From UBA9732 sp963621975 (GTDB lineage Bacteria > Spirochaetota > Spirochaetia > Sphaerochaetales > Sphaerochaetaceae), in NCBI GenBank assembly GCA_963621975.1, contig CAVFGI010000004.1, positions 22,265 through 86,264 of the forward strand: a stretch of 64,000 bases of DNA, in the 5' to 3' direction. Under the pieces are notes generated by a model. That model worked only from the letters and a program-made list of their open reading frames with translations. It was not told the DNA's origin and did not search any database. Both the position numbers and the translations under genes were made by a program. Of this stretch, positions 17,796 to 25,864 are shown piece by piece (positions within the stretch are counted from its first letter, which is position 1; the number at the start of each line of letters is the position of its first letter).

Positions 17796-17831
17796 ATGAG
17801 CGATTGTATCGTATAAAAGAGGTTTTTGCAA
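17796..17831 (-). promoter_or_regulatory. Promoter and TCGCTCAT site of the GH105-GH4 operon
   Basis: Minus-strand -35 TTGCAA (17826-17831) and -10 TACAAT (17803-17808) with a 17-base spacer. TCGCTCAT (minus strand, 17803 to 17796) touches the -10 and extends downstream, a position suited to repression. The -35 lies in an AGAGGTTTTTGCAAAA motif that recurs elsewhere in the window. Confidence 0.62.
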
Positions 17832-17868
17832 AACAAAAACTATTAATAACAAGTAAAATTTAACACAG

Positions 17869-17910
17869 TCGCTCATATTCGCTTGCAAAGCATCACTTTT
17901 CTGCTATCAT
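17869..17910 (+). promoter_or_regulatory. Promoter and TCGCTCAT site of the M20-DeoR operon
   Basis: TCGCTCATATTCGCTTGCAA (17869-17888) overlaps the -35 TTGCAA (17883-17888); -10 TATCAT at 17905-17910, spacer 16. It is divergent from the GH105 promoter, so one intergenic region carries two sites about 70 bases apart. Confidence 0.6.
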
Positions 17911-17936
17911 AATAGAAAAAGTTGTTTGGAGTAAAT

Positions 17937-19316
17937 ATGACCGAATATTTGCACATAATTGATGAAAAAAGAGATGAGCTTAAAGCTATTTCTGATTATA
18001 TTTGGGACAATCCAGAGCTAATCTTTGAAGAATATAAATCATCGGAATGTATTATCAATGCACTAAAAAAATATGGATTTGAAGTAGAAACAAATCTTGC
18101 AGGAATTAAAACAGCATTCAGTGGAAGCTTTGGAAAAGGCTATCCTGTCATTGGAATTCTTGGAGAATTTGATGCTCTTTCTGGTTTAGGACAAGTTGCT
18201 GGATGTCCAACAAAAAACCCAGATGGAAAACCAAATGGGCATGGGTGCGGACATAATTTGCTTTGCATAGGTTCTTTAGCAACTGCTTTAGCAATAAAAC
18301 AATATTTAGAAACAACAAAGAAAGACGGAACAGTAATATTCTATGGATGTCCAGCAGAAGAAGGGGGCTCCGGAAAAGCTTTTATGGCCAAGCATGGTGT
18401 TTTTGATAAACTTGACTTTGCCTTATCTTGGCATCCAAATGCACAATGCAAAGTAAGAACGTATAGCTCCCTTGCAAATTACCAAATTCTTTACAAATTT
18501 GATGGAATTGCGGCTCACGCTGGCGCCTTCCCACATTTGGGAAGATCGGCATTAGATGCAGTGGAGCTCATGGATGTTGGCGTAAACTATCTACGCGAGC
18601 ATATTATTCCAGAAGCAAGAGTTCACTATGCAATCACAGACTCCGGCGGAATTTCTCCTAACGTTGTACAACCTCACGCGGAAGTGCTCTATCTTATAAG
18701 AGCCCCTAAAGTAGATCAACTTGTAACTATATACGAAAGAATAAATAAAATTGCAGAAGGAGCTGCCTTGATGACTGAAACAAAGACAAGTCATGATTTT
18801 ATAAAAGGTTGTTCCAATCTTATAATGAATGATACAATGCAACGCCTAATACAAGAAATTGCAGAAAATACAAAACATCCAGTCGTTTCTGAAAAAGAGT
18901 ATAAATTTGCTCAAGAACTTACAGAAACATTTGTCAACTCTCCAGATGCAGACAAAGAAGACCCATTAATGAATGAAATTCTTCCCTATGAACCTAATGC
19001 AGTTTTGGGCACAGGGTCTACAGATGTTGGAGATGTTTCATGGATTTGCCCTACCGCACAAATTCTTGGAGCTACTTGGGTAAAAGGAACTCTAGGACAC
19101 AGTTGGCAAGCAACAGCACAAGGGAAAACCCATTATGCCGTTGATAACGCTCTTTGGTGTTCCAAAGTACTTGCGCAAACTGCAGTGAGAATGATTGAAG
19201 ATCCTTTAATTGTTTGTAAGGCAAAGGAAGAGTTTAAGCAAAAGACAGGAAAGGGTTATATCTGTCCTATTCCTGACGGGCATAAACCACGAACTGTGTC
19301 AAATTTAACAAAATAA
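17937..19316 (+). CDS. M20-family amidohydrolase (AbgB-like)
   Basis: 459 residues. Metal-site motifs GHGCGHN (with its Cys and His) and PAEEGGSGKAF, then HPN and a late GHSWQATAQGK, match AbgB-type M20D hydrolases (p-aminobenzoyl-glutamate hydrolase B and N-acyl amino acid or sugar amidohydrolases). ATG at 17937 is preferred over TTG at 17922 because GGAG lies six bases before it. Its promoter carries the TCGCTCAT site shared with the glycosidase genes, so it may remove an acyl or amide group from the imported compound; the substrate is unknown. Confidence 0.85.
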   Translation: MTEYLHIIDEKRDELKAISDYIWDNPELIFEEYKSSECIINALKKYGFEVETNLAGIKTAFSGSFGKGYPVIGILGEFDALSGLGQVAGCPTKNPDGKPNGHGCGHNLLCIGSLATALAIKQYLETTKKDGTVIFYGCPAEEGGSGKAFMAKHGVFDKLDFALSWHPNAQCKVRTYSSLANYQILYKFDGIAAHAGAFPHLGRSALDAVELMDVGVNYLREHIIPEARVHYAITDSGGISPNVVQPHAEVLYLIRAPKVDQLVTIYERINKIAEGAALMTETKTSHDFIKGCSNLIMNDTMQRLIQEIAENTKHPVVSEKEYKFAQELTETFVNSPDADKEDPLMNEILPYEPNAVLGTGSTDVGDVSWICPTAQILGATWVKGTLGHSWQATAQGKTHYAVDNALWCSKVLAQTAVRMIEDPLIVCKAKEEFKQKTGKGYICPIPDGHKPRTVSNLTK

Positions 19317-19393
19317 ATACACATCTTGCTCAAAAGGTAAAAAACATGTAATCAATAGCAGAAAAAAAGAATGAAAATTTTCACAAGCTCTGT

Positions 19394-19399
19394 TATAAT
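19394..19399 (+). promoter_or_regulatory. Extended -10 promoter of the DeoR gene
   Basis: TGT then TATAAT (19394-19399), an extended -10 element 38 bases before the regulator start. No TCGCTCA site is near it, so the regulator could be made independently of its targets. Confidence 0.45.
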
Positions 19400-19437
19400 G
19401 TCTCTTGTATCAATCAAAAAACTAAAAGGAAATTAAA

Positions 19438-20205
19438 ATGCTCAGCTCCGAAAGACGTAACAGAATTTTAGATCTTATAAAAGAACAAAAAACGGTAAAC
19501 ATAAGTGAACTTGTTGAGAAATTTGGTGCTTCCGTTGCCACAATCAGAAGAGATTTAACGGAAATGGAAAATCAAAAGTTGATTCACAGGGTTTATGGTG
19601 GCGCCGTTGCCGTTAATGACTCTCAGCTTGCATCATACTCAATGCGTTCAGATACAAATACTTCAAAAAAGAAAGCAATAGGTAGAGAAGCTGCAAAACT
19701 AATTTCGGATGGCGAATGCATTGTCATGGACATAGGAACCACAACTCAAGAAGTTGCAAGAAATCTTCATAATAAAAAGAACCTTTTGATTGTAACAAGC
19801 AATCTTACAATCTTAAACGAATTCAGTAATACTCCTGAGTCAACAATTTCTGTTACCTGCCTTGGAGGAGAGCTACTTCAATCACAACAGTCGTTCCTTG
19901 GTGCTATTCCAGAAAAAGCTTTAGAGAATTATTTCTTTGATAAAGCAATAATTGGAACAGCTGGAGCAGATATAAGCAATGGAATTTCCAATTTCTGTGT
20001 TCCTGCATCTTCTTTAACAGCAAAAATAATTAGCAGAGCAAAGGAAGTTATTTTAGTCACAGATAGTAGTAAATTTGACAACAGAAAACTAGTAGTCACT
20101 TCCAATTGGGACAAAATTGACGTAGTTGTAACAGACAGTGATATTAGTGAAAAATACAAAGACGCATTCCGGGGCTTAGGAATACGTCTTGTAATAGCAG
20201 ATTAA
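19438..20205 (+). CDS. DeoR/GlpR-family transcriptional regulator
   Basis: 255 residues. The N-terminal winged helix (SSERRNRILDLIKEQKTVNI, then SVATIRRDLTEMENQ and VYGGAV) and the C-terminal DeoR sensor domain (IGREAAKLISDGECIVMDIG, LIVTSNL, LVTDSSKF) are typical. These proteins usually repress sugar genes and respond to a phosphorylated sugar. It is the only DeoR-type gene in the carbohydrate locus, so it is the natural candidate for the five TCGCTCA sites. It could be read from its own extended -10 or with the M20 gene 121 bases upstream. Confidence 0.92.
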   Translation: MLSSERRNRILDLIKEQKTVNISELVEKFGASVATIRRDLTEMENQKLIHRVYGGAVAVNDSQLASYSMRSDTNTSKKKAIGREAAKLISDGECIVMDIGTTTQEVARNLHNKKNLLIVTSNLTILNEFSNTPESTISVTCLGGELLQSQQSFLGAIPEKALENYFFDKAIIGTAGADISNGISNFCVPASSLTAKIISRAKEVILVTDSSKFDNRKLVVTSNWDKIDVVVTDSDISEKYKDAFRGLGIRLVIAD

Positions 20206-20222
20206 AAAACCTCTAAATACTA

Positions 20223-21170
20223 CTAAACCACCCTATTTAAAACTTCTTTACCTTCACTTGCCTTGATTACATTGCCAGCGCAAATGATGCTAATTGCATC
20301 TAATGCTTCTTTGGAGTATGACGCAACATGATTTGTAATAATAACTTGTGAAAGTGTAAGAAGGGGGTTTTCCGCCTCAATTGGCTCTGAAAGAGTAACA
20401 TCCAGACCGGCTCCTGCAATAACTCCATTCTTTACAGCTTCATACAAAGCCTTTTCGTCAACAAGACCCCCACGAGCAGTATCAATTATCCTAGCAGTAG
20501 GCTTCATAAGCTTAAATTGCCCGGCACCAATCATGCCTCTAGTCTCTTCTGTCAATGGAAGATGTACGCAAATGAAATCGCTATTTCTGAGAACGTCCTC
20601 ATAAGAAACCAGCTTAACATAGTTTAATTCATCTGGAACCTGACTGACATAGGGATCATAAGCCACTATCTCCATATTAAATCCGCGAGCCCTCTGTGCC
20701 ACCTTTCTTGCAATATGCCCAAAACCAAGAAGGCCCAACTTCTTATTGCAAACATCCACCCCGATATTTGCTACAAAGTTTCTCTCCCTCAAGGCATCGA
20801 CTGAATATACAAAATTTCTTGCACAAGCAAGCATCATCAGAACAGTGAAATCAGCAACAGCATCAGAATTAGTATTTGGTGCATTTGTAACAATAACATT
20901 GTGCTCTTTTGCAACTTGTAATGGAATATTATCTAAGCCAACTCCATGCTTACAAATTATTTGTAAATTGGGACAAGAATTAAAAAGCTCAGCAGGAAAT
21001 GGATGCGCACCAATGATTAAAGCTTGGTAGTTTGGCATTTCCTGTTCAAACTTAGCTTGGTCAAAGTTGGTAGTCATGTAATCAATTTGCCAACCTTGCT
21101 CTTTTAACATGGCAGTAGAAACATCAGAGGTTTTGCCAAACGACCTAGAGGTAACAAGTACTTTTTTCAC
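20223..21170 (-). CDS. D-2-hydroxyacid dehydrogenase (phosphoglycerate dehydrogenase-like)
   Basis: 315 residues with the NAD-binding segment GLLGFGHIARKVA (about 145-157) and the catalytic Arg, Glu and His in ARGGLVDE, LSEP and ITNHVAS. It lacks the C-terminal ACT or ASB domain of long SerA proteins. Starts with GTG one base after the KDPG aldolase gene, with GGAAGG inside that gene's end, so the two are translated together. In this context it may reduce a 2-keto acid or oxidise a sugar acid; its exact substrate is not clear. Confidence 0.85.
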   Translation of the reverse strand: MKKVLVTSRSFGKTSDVSTAMLKEQGWQIDYMTTNFDQAKFEQEMPNYQALIIGAHPFPAELFNSCPNLQIICKHGVGLDNIPLQVAKEHNVIVTNAPNTNSDAVADFTVLMMLACARNFVYSVDALRERNFVANIGVDVCNKKLGLLGFGHIARKVAQRARGFNMEIVAYDPYVSQVPDELNYVKLVSYEDVLRNSDFICVHLPLTEETRGMIGAGQFKLMKPTARIIDTARGGLVDEKALYEAVKNGVIAGAGLDVTLSEPIEAENPLLTLSQVIITNHVASYSKEALDAISIICAGNVIKASEGKEVLNRVV

Positions 21171-21171
21171 A

Positions 21172-21813
21172 TCAACCTTCCAATGCCTTTACGTATTCTT
21201 GGGCAACAGCTGTGATTTCATCAAACATACCAGCTTCAACCAAAGCCTTACTAACAAGATTTCCACCAACACCAATTCCAATACAACCAACATCAATAAA
21301 ACTCTTGCAGTTAGCAGGATTTACACTTCCAACAGCCGTCATTGGGATATGTTTTAAAGGAGCACGAAGAGCCTTAATATAGGAAACACCAAGAACTCCA
21401 GCAGGAAACAACTTAACAATATCGGCACCACACTTATAAGCAAAAGCAACCTCGGTTGGAGTCATGGCACCAGGGATAGAAACCTTTCCAAGTTTCTTTG
21501 TCTCTTTAATAACTTCTTCATCAACATTTGGAGAAATAATATATTCAGCACCAGCTTCAACAGCCAAATTAACTTGCTCAACTGTCATTACAGTACCAGC
21601 ACCAACACAAATACCTTCAATAGAAGAAAGCGTCTTAATTCCTTTTAAAGAATCCTCTATTCCCTTCTCTGATGACTGATCAAGGGTAATTTCAATACAG
21701 TTGATTCCACCTTTCTTGATAGCAGTTGCAAGATTAACAATATCTGAACTAGAAATCCCTCTAACAATTGCAATAACTTTTCCGGCTTTGATTGTGTTCA
21801 AAACATCACTCAC
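21172..21813 (-). CDS. eda: 2-keto-3-deoxy-(phospho)gluconate/hydroxyglutarate aldolase
   Basis: 213 residues, the usual KDPG aldolase length. Schiff-base Lys134 lies in VKLFPAG and Glu41 in IEITLD; GAGTV and PGAMTPTE are the other family signatures. It splits 2-keto-3-deoxy-6-phosphogluconate (or the galactonate version) into pyruvate and glyceraldehyde 3-phosphate, the last step for uronic acids freed by the GH105 enzyme. It starts with GTG, set by GGGAGG seven bases upstream. It has a strong promoter at 21867-21895. No KDG kinase is in the window. Confidence 0.9.
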   Translation of the reverse strand: MSDVLNTIKAGKVIAIVRGISSSDIVNLATAIKKGGINCIEITLDQSSEKGIEDSLKGIKTLSSIEGICVGAGTVMTVEQVNLAVEAGAEYIISPNVDEEVIKETKKLGKVSIPGAMTPTEVAFAYKCGADIVKLFPAGVLGVSYIKALRAPLKHIPMTAVGSVNPANCKSFIDVGCIGIGVGGNLVSKALVEAGMFDEITAVAQEYVKALEG

Positions 21814-21866
21814 AGCACTCCCTCCCGAGAATTACTTACTCTTTTTGTAACATTTATGACAATTTG

Positions 21867-21948
21867 ATTAAAACACGCCGGCGTTTTTATGTCAAGTTTT
21901 TATTCACTTTTGATTGAAAGTTACTAACCTTTCAACAAAGTCGCTCAT
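21867..21948 (-). promoter_or_regulatory. Promoter and TCGCTCAT site of the aldolase operon
   Basis: Minus-strand -35 TTGACA (21890-21895) and -10 TTTAAT (21867-21872), spacer 17. The spacer contains a perfect palindrome ACGCCGGCGT (21875-21884). TCGCTCAT lies at 21941-21948 (+), overlapping the stop codon of the GH36 gene. The sequence just upstream of the -35 (GAATAAAAACTTGACAT, minus) matches the importer promoter at 15190-15210. Confidence 0.68.
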
Positions 21949-24251
21949 AATCTTTCAATAAGATAAAGTTCTGTTGAAAAATCTGGTAAAATTCTTGTTA
22001 AACAAATATCTCCGTTTCCTGCAAAACGTTGATTTAATAAGATCCCAGAATAGGCAAGCTGGCCACCCGGAACTGTGACTTTATATTCATTTGTATATTG
22101 TCCATCCTCAAACAAATTAGACTTCTTTTCATCAAGCCTAGATTTATCAATCAGTTGCGGTCTTCTGCATAAACTATAATATGTGCATGAAACATCCTCA
22201 TTGGATATTTTATCAATTGGAATAATTAATCTATTATCATTTGGTTGGCTTGGAAGACTATGCATAAAGCCCTTCATAAAAACAGTCTTTTTGCCATCTG
22301 TCACAACCCAAGACAGCTCTCCCATTCCTTCGTTATAGTCTGATATTCTTGAAAACTTCCCAAACTGGAACAATTTTCTGTTTTCTTTGTAGAATTTAAC
22401 TTGTTTCTTGATTGCATCCAATTCATGCTTTTTTAGTTTTGTTAAGTCCAATTCATATCCAAAAGCTCCAAAGGCAGCAACATTAAATCTATCATCAATT
22501 GAACTTATGCGCATTGTTTGTTTATTTGGAGAAGCAGATACATGGGCTCCAATGGAAGATATAGGATAGAATAAACTAGTTCCATCTTGAATATACTGAC
22601 GCATAAAAACATCGGTATCATCGCTTGCCCAAATTTGAGGAGTATAACATAAAGCACCAAGATCAAACCTATTACCTCCAGCAGAACAGCCCTCAAAAAG
22701 AATCTTTGGATATTTATCTACTAGAGAGCCTAAAACCTTGTAAAACCCCATCACATATCTATGGAAAAATTCTCCCATATAATACTGGTTAGGACCTTGG
22801 GTATTAGGATCAGAAATGAACCTATTGAAGTCCCATTTTACGTAGTCGGCCTTAGAATCTTCAATAATATTTGAAATACAGGCTATCATATAATCTGTAA
22901 CATCTTCTCTGGTCCAGTCTAAGACGTACTGATTTCTTCCTACTCCAGGCTCTCTATTTGGAATTGAAATTCTCCAGTCTGGATGAGAGGCAAAGAGGTC
23001 ACTATCTTCACTTATCATCTCCGGTTCAACCCAAATTCCAAACATCATTCCCTTTTTGTGAATATTCTTTGAAAGACCAGATAATCCATTTGGAAGTTTA
23101 TTTTTATTTACAGTCCAGTCTCCTAATGAAGTAGTATCATTATTGCGTTTTCCAAACCATCCATCATCAAGAACAAGGAGTTCTATTCCAAGGTCCTTTG
23201 CACAATCTGCTAATTCAAGAATTCGTTTCTCATCAAACTCAAAACCGGTTGCTTCCCAGTTGTTGATAAGTATTGGCCTTTCCTTCTGTGCCCAGTAGCC
23301 CCTGCAAATATGATTTTGGATGAATTGATGCATTTGCTGGCTCATGCCATTTAAACCTTCGTGAGAATAAGTCATAACCGCTTGAGGTGTTGAGAATTTA
23401 TTTCCTGCTTCAAGTTTCCAAGTAAATGTTTGTGGATTAATGCCAGTTAAAACTCTTACTCTTCCAAAATTACTTACTTCAACCGATTCCTGATGATTTC
23501 CAGAGTAAATCAAGTTAAATCCATAAACATCACCAGTAAAGTTTGTAGCTCTTGGGCTTTTCAAAGCAATTGCAGGATTGTGCATAGCGCTACTGGCACC
23601 ATTTTTACTATCATTGATATGAATTCCCTGTCTAAGATGAGCCTCTTGTATAAAACGTTCTCTACTCCACGCACCATCAAGGGTAATTAGATTCCAGTTT
23701 GGACTTGGAATATCCAACTGAAGTGAAGCCAAAGAATGAATATAGATTGAATTGGATCCATTATTCTCAACTGTTGTAAACCTAACAATGACATCACATG
23801 TGTTACTCACTACATAGTAAAGCTTTACAGTTAAAGGAAGTAATTTTTCTTTTAAAGTAACAATAAGCGTCTCAAAATCATCTCCGTAAGCACAAGGAAG
23901 ACCTTCAATAACTGGAGCACCTTTTTTGATTTCATATAAATCATAGACAAAGTCTAAAACAAAATGACCATTATCATACGAGGCCTTCATTGCTGGAATT
24001 CTGTAATCGCCGCGACCTTCAGTTGAAAACTCTGTCATGAGATTCTCTAAGAAAAGTAGCTTGTGCTCTTTATTATATGCCACAGCATCTGCGAATTTAA
24101 CTTCCTGATGATTTGAGAGCAAATCAACATTAAAGAAATCTAACCGTTTCCCATAATGCAAATGCTCAAGAATATTACATTCACCAACTTTGAAAATGTA
24201 TGATGTTTTTGGTGTCGCTAAGTGAAAGACTCCGTCTTTTACTTTAATCAT
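21945..24251 (-). CDS. GH36 alpha-galactosidase
   Basis: 768 residues, similar in length to the tetrameric AgaA/RafA group. The catalytic core has VLDDGWFGKR (360-369), GIWVEPEM (405-412), nucleophile Asp474 in DYVKWDFNR, and the acid/base region SDDTD (543-547). It releases terminal alpha-1,6-galactose from raffinose-type or galactan-type oligosaccharides by a retaining mechanism. No signal peptide, so cytoplasmic. It duplicates in function the unrelated GH4 enzyme at 15326-16630. GGAGAA precedes its ATG, and its promoter has a TCGCTCA site. Confidence 0.93.
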   Translation of the reverse strand: MIKVKDGVFHLATPKTSYIFKVGECNILEHLHYGKRLDFFNVDLLSNHQEVKFADAVAYNKEHKLLFLENLMTEFSTEGRGDYRIPAMKASYDNGHFVLDFVYDLYEIKKGAPVIEGLPCAYGDDFETLIVTLKEKLLPLTVKLYYVVSNTCDVIVRFTTVENNGSNSIYIHSLASLQLDIPSPNWNLITLDGAWSRERFIQEAHLRQGIHINDSKNGASSAMHNPAIALKSPRATNFTGDVYGFNLIYSGNHQESVEVSNFGRVRVLTGINPQTFTWKLEAGNKFSTPQAVMTYSHEGLNGMSQQMHQFIQNHICRGYWAQKERPILINNWEATGFEFDEKRILELADCAKDLGIELLVLDDGWFGKRNNDTTSLGDWTVNKNKLPNGLSGLSKNIHKKGMMFGIWVEPEMISEDSDLFASHPDWRISIPNREPGVGRNQYVLDWTREDVTDYMIACISNIIEDSKADYVKWDFNRFISDPNTQGPNQYYMGEFFHRYVMGFYKVLGSLVDKYPKILFEGCSAGGNRFDLGALCYTPQIWASDDTDVFMRQYIQDGTSLFYPISSIGAHVSASPNKQTMRISSIDDRFNVAAFGAFGYELDLTKLKKHELDAIKKQVKFYKENRKLFQFGKFSRISDYNEGMGELSWVVTDGKKTVFMKGFMHSLPSQPNDNRLIIPIDKISNEDVSCTYYSLCRRPQLIDKSRLDEKKSNLFEDGQYTNEYKVTVPGGQLAYSGILLNQRFAGNGDICLTRILPDFSTELYLIERL

Positions 24252-24310
24252 GATTATTCTCCGGCGATTGTGAGAGTTTAGAGATTACTGCAAAGAGCTC
24301 TATGCTCTAA

Positions 24311-24359
24311 TTTTAAACATCTTGTAAATATGTTGTCAATTTTATTCAAACTCGCTCAA
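24311..24359 (-). promoter_or_regulatory. Promoter and TCGCTCA site of the GH36 gene
   Basis: Minus-strand -35 TTGACA (24334-24339), 17-base spacer, -10 TTAAAA (24311-24316). TCGCTCAA at 24352-24359 (+) lies 12 bases beyond the -35, with TTTTATTC between, as at the importer promoter. Confidence 0.65.
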
Positions 24360-24422
24360 TAATCTTGCTTGTTTCTCTTTTGTTGTCTAAAATCCTCATC
24401 AAAGGAAATAAGGAGGCCTTCT

Positions 24423-25565
24423 ATGATTACAGAAGAAATGAAATCCTATATTGAAGATTCCCATGAACTAGCAAAACAACTTGTTCGTGAACTATGTGAA
24501 ATTCCAGCCCCATCTGGACTTGAAGATAAGCGCGATGAATATATGATGGCTTGGTTTACGTCTAATGGTGGAAAAAATGTAGTCACAGACAAAGCAAAGA
24601 ACGTCATTTGCTCTTATAATGTAAAGGACGAAACTTCACCTCTAATTGTAATTATGGCACACTTGGATACTGTTTTTCCTGATTTAGAACCAATGCCGTT
24701 TACAGAAAAAGATGGTAAATTCTTTTCTCCTGGAGTTACTGATGACACAGGGAATTTGGCTTCAATGGCTATTGCAGCACGTTATATAATGCAAAACAAT
24801 ATTCCTACAAAATACGGAATCCTCTTTGTTGCAAACGCCTGTGAGGAAGGTCTTGGAAACTTGAAAGGTAGCCGCGAGATTATTAACACTTATGGAAATA
24901 GAATTAAACACTTCATTACAGTAGATGGGACCTGTTTTGACAAGATTGTCACTGAAGGAGTTGGATCTCATAGATACAAAGTAACTGTCAAGACAGAAGG
25001 GGGACATTCTTTTGTTAATTTTGGCAACAGGAATGCAATTTCATGTCTTTCAAGTATTATAACAACACTTTATGACGTAAGAGTTCCTGTTGAAGGCAAT
25101 AGCAAAACCACCTACAACGTTGGAATTATTCAGGGTGGAACATCAGTAAACACTATTGCTCAAGAAGTAAGCATGCTTTACGAATATAGATCCTCAAACG
25201 CTATATGCCTTGAGAAGATGAAAACTATGTTCAACGCTGTTATTGAAGCCTACAGAGCTATGGGCCTTGAGATTGAAGTTGAAAAGATTGGAGATAGACC
25301 CGTAGGGATAGAGCCAGAAACCAAAGAAGCAGAAGAATTAGTAAGAATAATTACCTGCTCAGTTAAAGAAATTACTGGAAGAGATCCTTTCTTTGTCCCA
25401 AGCTCAACAGATGCCAACATTCCACTATCAAAAGGCATTCCTGCAATTTGTATAACAGGAGCAGAAGGCGGGGGTTGTCACACAAGAGAAGAGTGGCTTG
25501 ATGTTGCTAGCATGAAGACTGGTGTAGCACTAATCCTTGACTTTTTAAGTAATTATTTTGTCTAA
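24423..25565 (+). CDS. M20-family metallopeptidase (peptidase T-like)
   Basis: 380 residues. Zinc-site motifs are MAHLDTVFP, GVTDDTGNLA (bridging Asp), ACEEGLGN (catalytic Glu) and a late GGGCHTREEW. It resembles tripeptidase T and related M20 aminopeptidases. ATG at 24423 is chosen because AAGGAGG lies six bases upstream; an 18-residue extension upstream has no such site. It stands alone between the GH36 promoter region and the structured gene-free stretch at 25566-25864. Confidence 0.85.
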   Translation: MITEEMKSYIEDSHELAKQLVRELCEIPAPSGLEDKRDEYMMAWFTSNGGKNVVTDKAKNVICSYNVKDETSPLIVIMAHLDTVFPDLEPMPFTEKDGKFFSPGVTDDTGNLASMAIAARYIMQNNIPTKYGILFVANACEEGLGNLKGSREIINTYGNRIKHFITVDGTCFDKIVTEGVGSHRYKVTVKTEGGHSFVNFGNRNAISCLSSIITTLYDVRVPVEGNSKTTYNVGIIQGGTSVNTIAQEVSMLYEYRSSNAICLEKMKTMFNAVIEAYRAMGLEIEVEKIGDRPVGIEPETKEAEELVRIITCSVKEITGRDPFFVPSSTDANIPLSKGIPAICITGAEGGGCHTREEWLDVASMKTGVALILDFLSNYFV

Positions 25566-25620
25566 AGTCTCACTTAAAGGCTATGTTTCCAAGGTAGAGA
25601 GGTTTTTGCAATTTTCTAAC

Positions 25621-25700
25621 TTTCCCTGAAAATAACTGGGTTTGAACTTTTTCAGGGAAAAATTCCCTGAAAATTACCCAATTTTAACTTTTTCAGGGAA
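25621..25700. repeat. Two near-identical hairpins with complementary loops
   Basis: Two 38-base direct repeats (25622-25659 and 25663-25700) each form a hairpin with stem TTCCCTGAAAA / TTTTCAGGGAA. The stems are identical but the loops differ: loop 1 contains TGGGT (25638-25642) and loop 2 ACCCA (25676-25680), which are exact complements. They lie 56 bases after the M20 gene. They may form its 3' end or a joined structure; no T run follows either stem on the + strand. Confidence 0.65.
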
Positions 25701-25706
25701 CTCTCA

Positions 25707-25774
25707 TAGAAAAAAAGGGTGAGACAGTGCAATATGCACCGCTCACCCTAAAGTGACATCGTAGCTCGCCCAAA
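25707..25774 (-). repeat. Tandem structured element, unit A (candidate structured RNA with terminator)
   Basis: On the minus strand: a conserved 26-base leader (25774-25749, containing GGGCGAGCTACGATGTCAC), a stem GGGTGAG / CTCACCC (25748-25742 and 25723-25717), an inner stem GTGC / GCAC with a 5-base loop, a conserved TGT in the internal loop, then seven T. Unit B repeats this layout with different stem bases. The final hairpin is a textbook intrinsic terminator for the tldD-tldE transcript. It could be a regulatory RNA family or a dispersed genomic repeat; which one cannot be told here. Confidence 0.7.
25710..25748 (-). terminator. Intrinsic terminator of the tldD-tldE operon
   Basis: Minus strand: 7-bp G/C-rich stem, internal loop, 4-bp inner stem, then TTTTTTT (25710-25716). 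It is the 3' part of unit A, about 117 bases after the tldE stop. Confidence 0.8.
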
Positions 25775-25790
25775 TTTTGGGATGAGATAC

Positions 25791-25859
25791 TAGAAACAAA
25801 GCATGGGACAGTGTTCTAGTACACGGCCCATGCTAAAGTGACAACGTAGATCGCCCAAA
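25791..25859 (-). repeat. Tandem structured element, unit B
   Basis: Same layout as unit A, 84 bases nearer tldE: the leader (25859-25834) differs from that of unit A at only two positions; the outer stem is GCATGGG / CCCATGC (25833-25827 and 25807-25801); the inner stem is GTGT / ACAC with a 6-base loop; the internal loop again has TGT; the tail is TTTGTTTCTA. Both stems differ from unit A by paired changes, so base pairing is what has been kept. It begins five bases after the tldE stop codon. Confidence 0.7.
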
Positions 25860-25864
25860 GAATG

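Noticed and set aside
25566..25864. CRISPR array
   Set aside because: Only two repeat units of each kind, all with strong inverted repeats and without equal-length spacers; no cas gene in the window.
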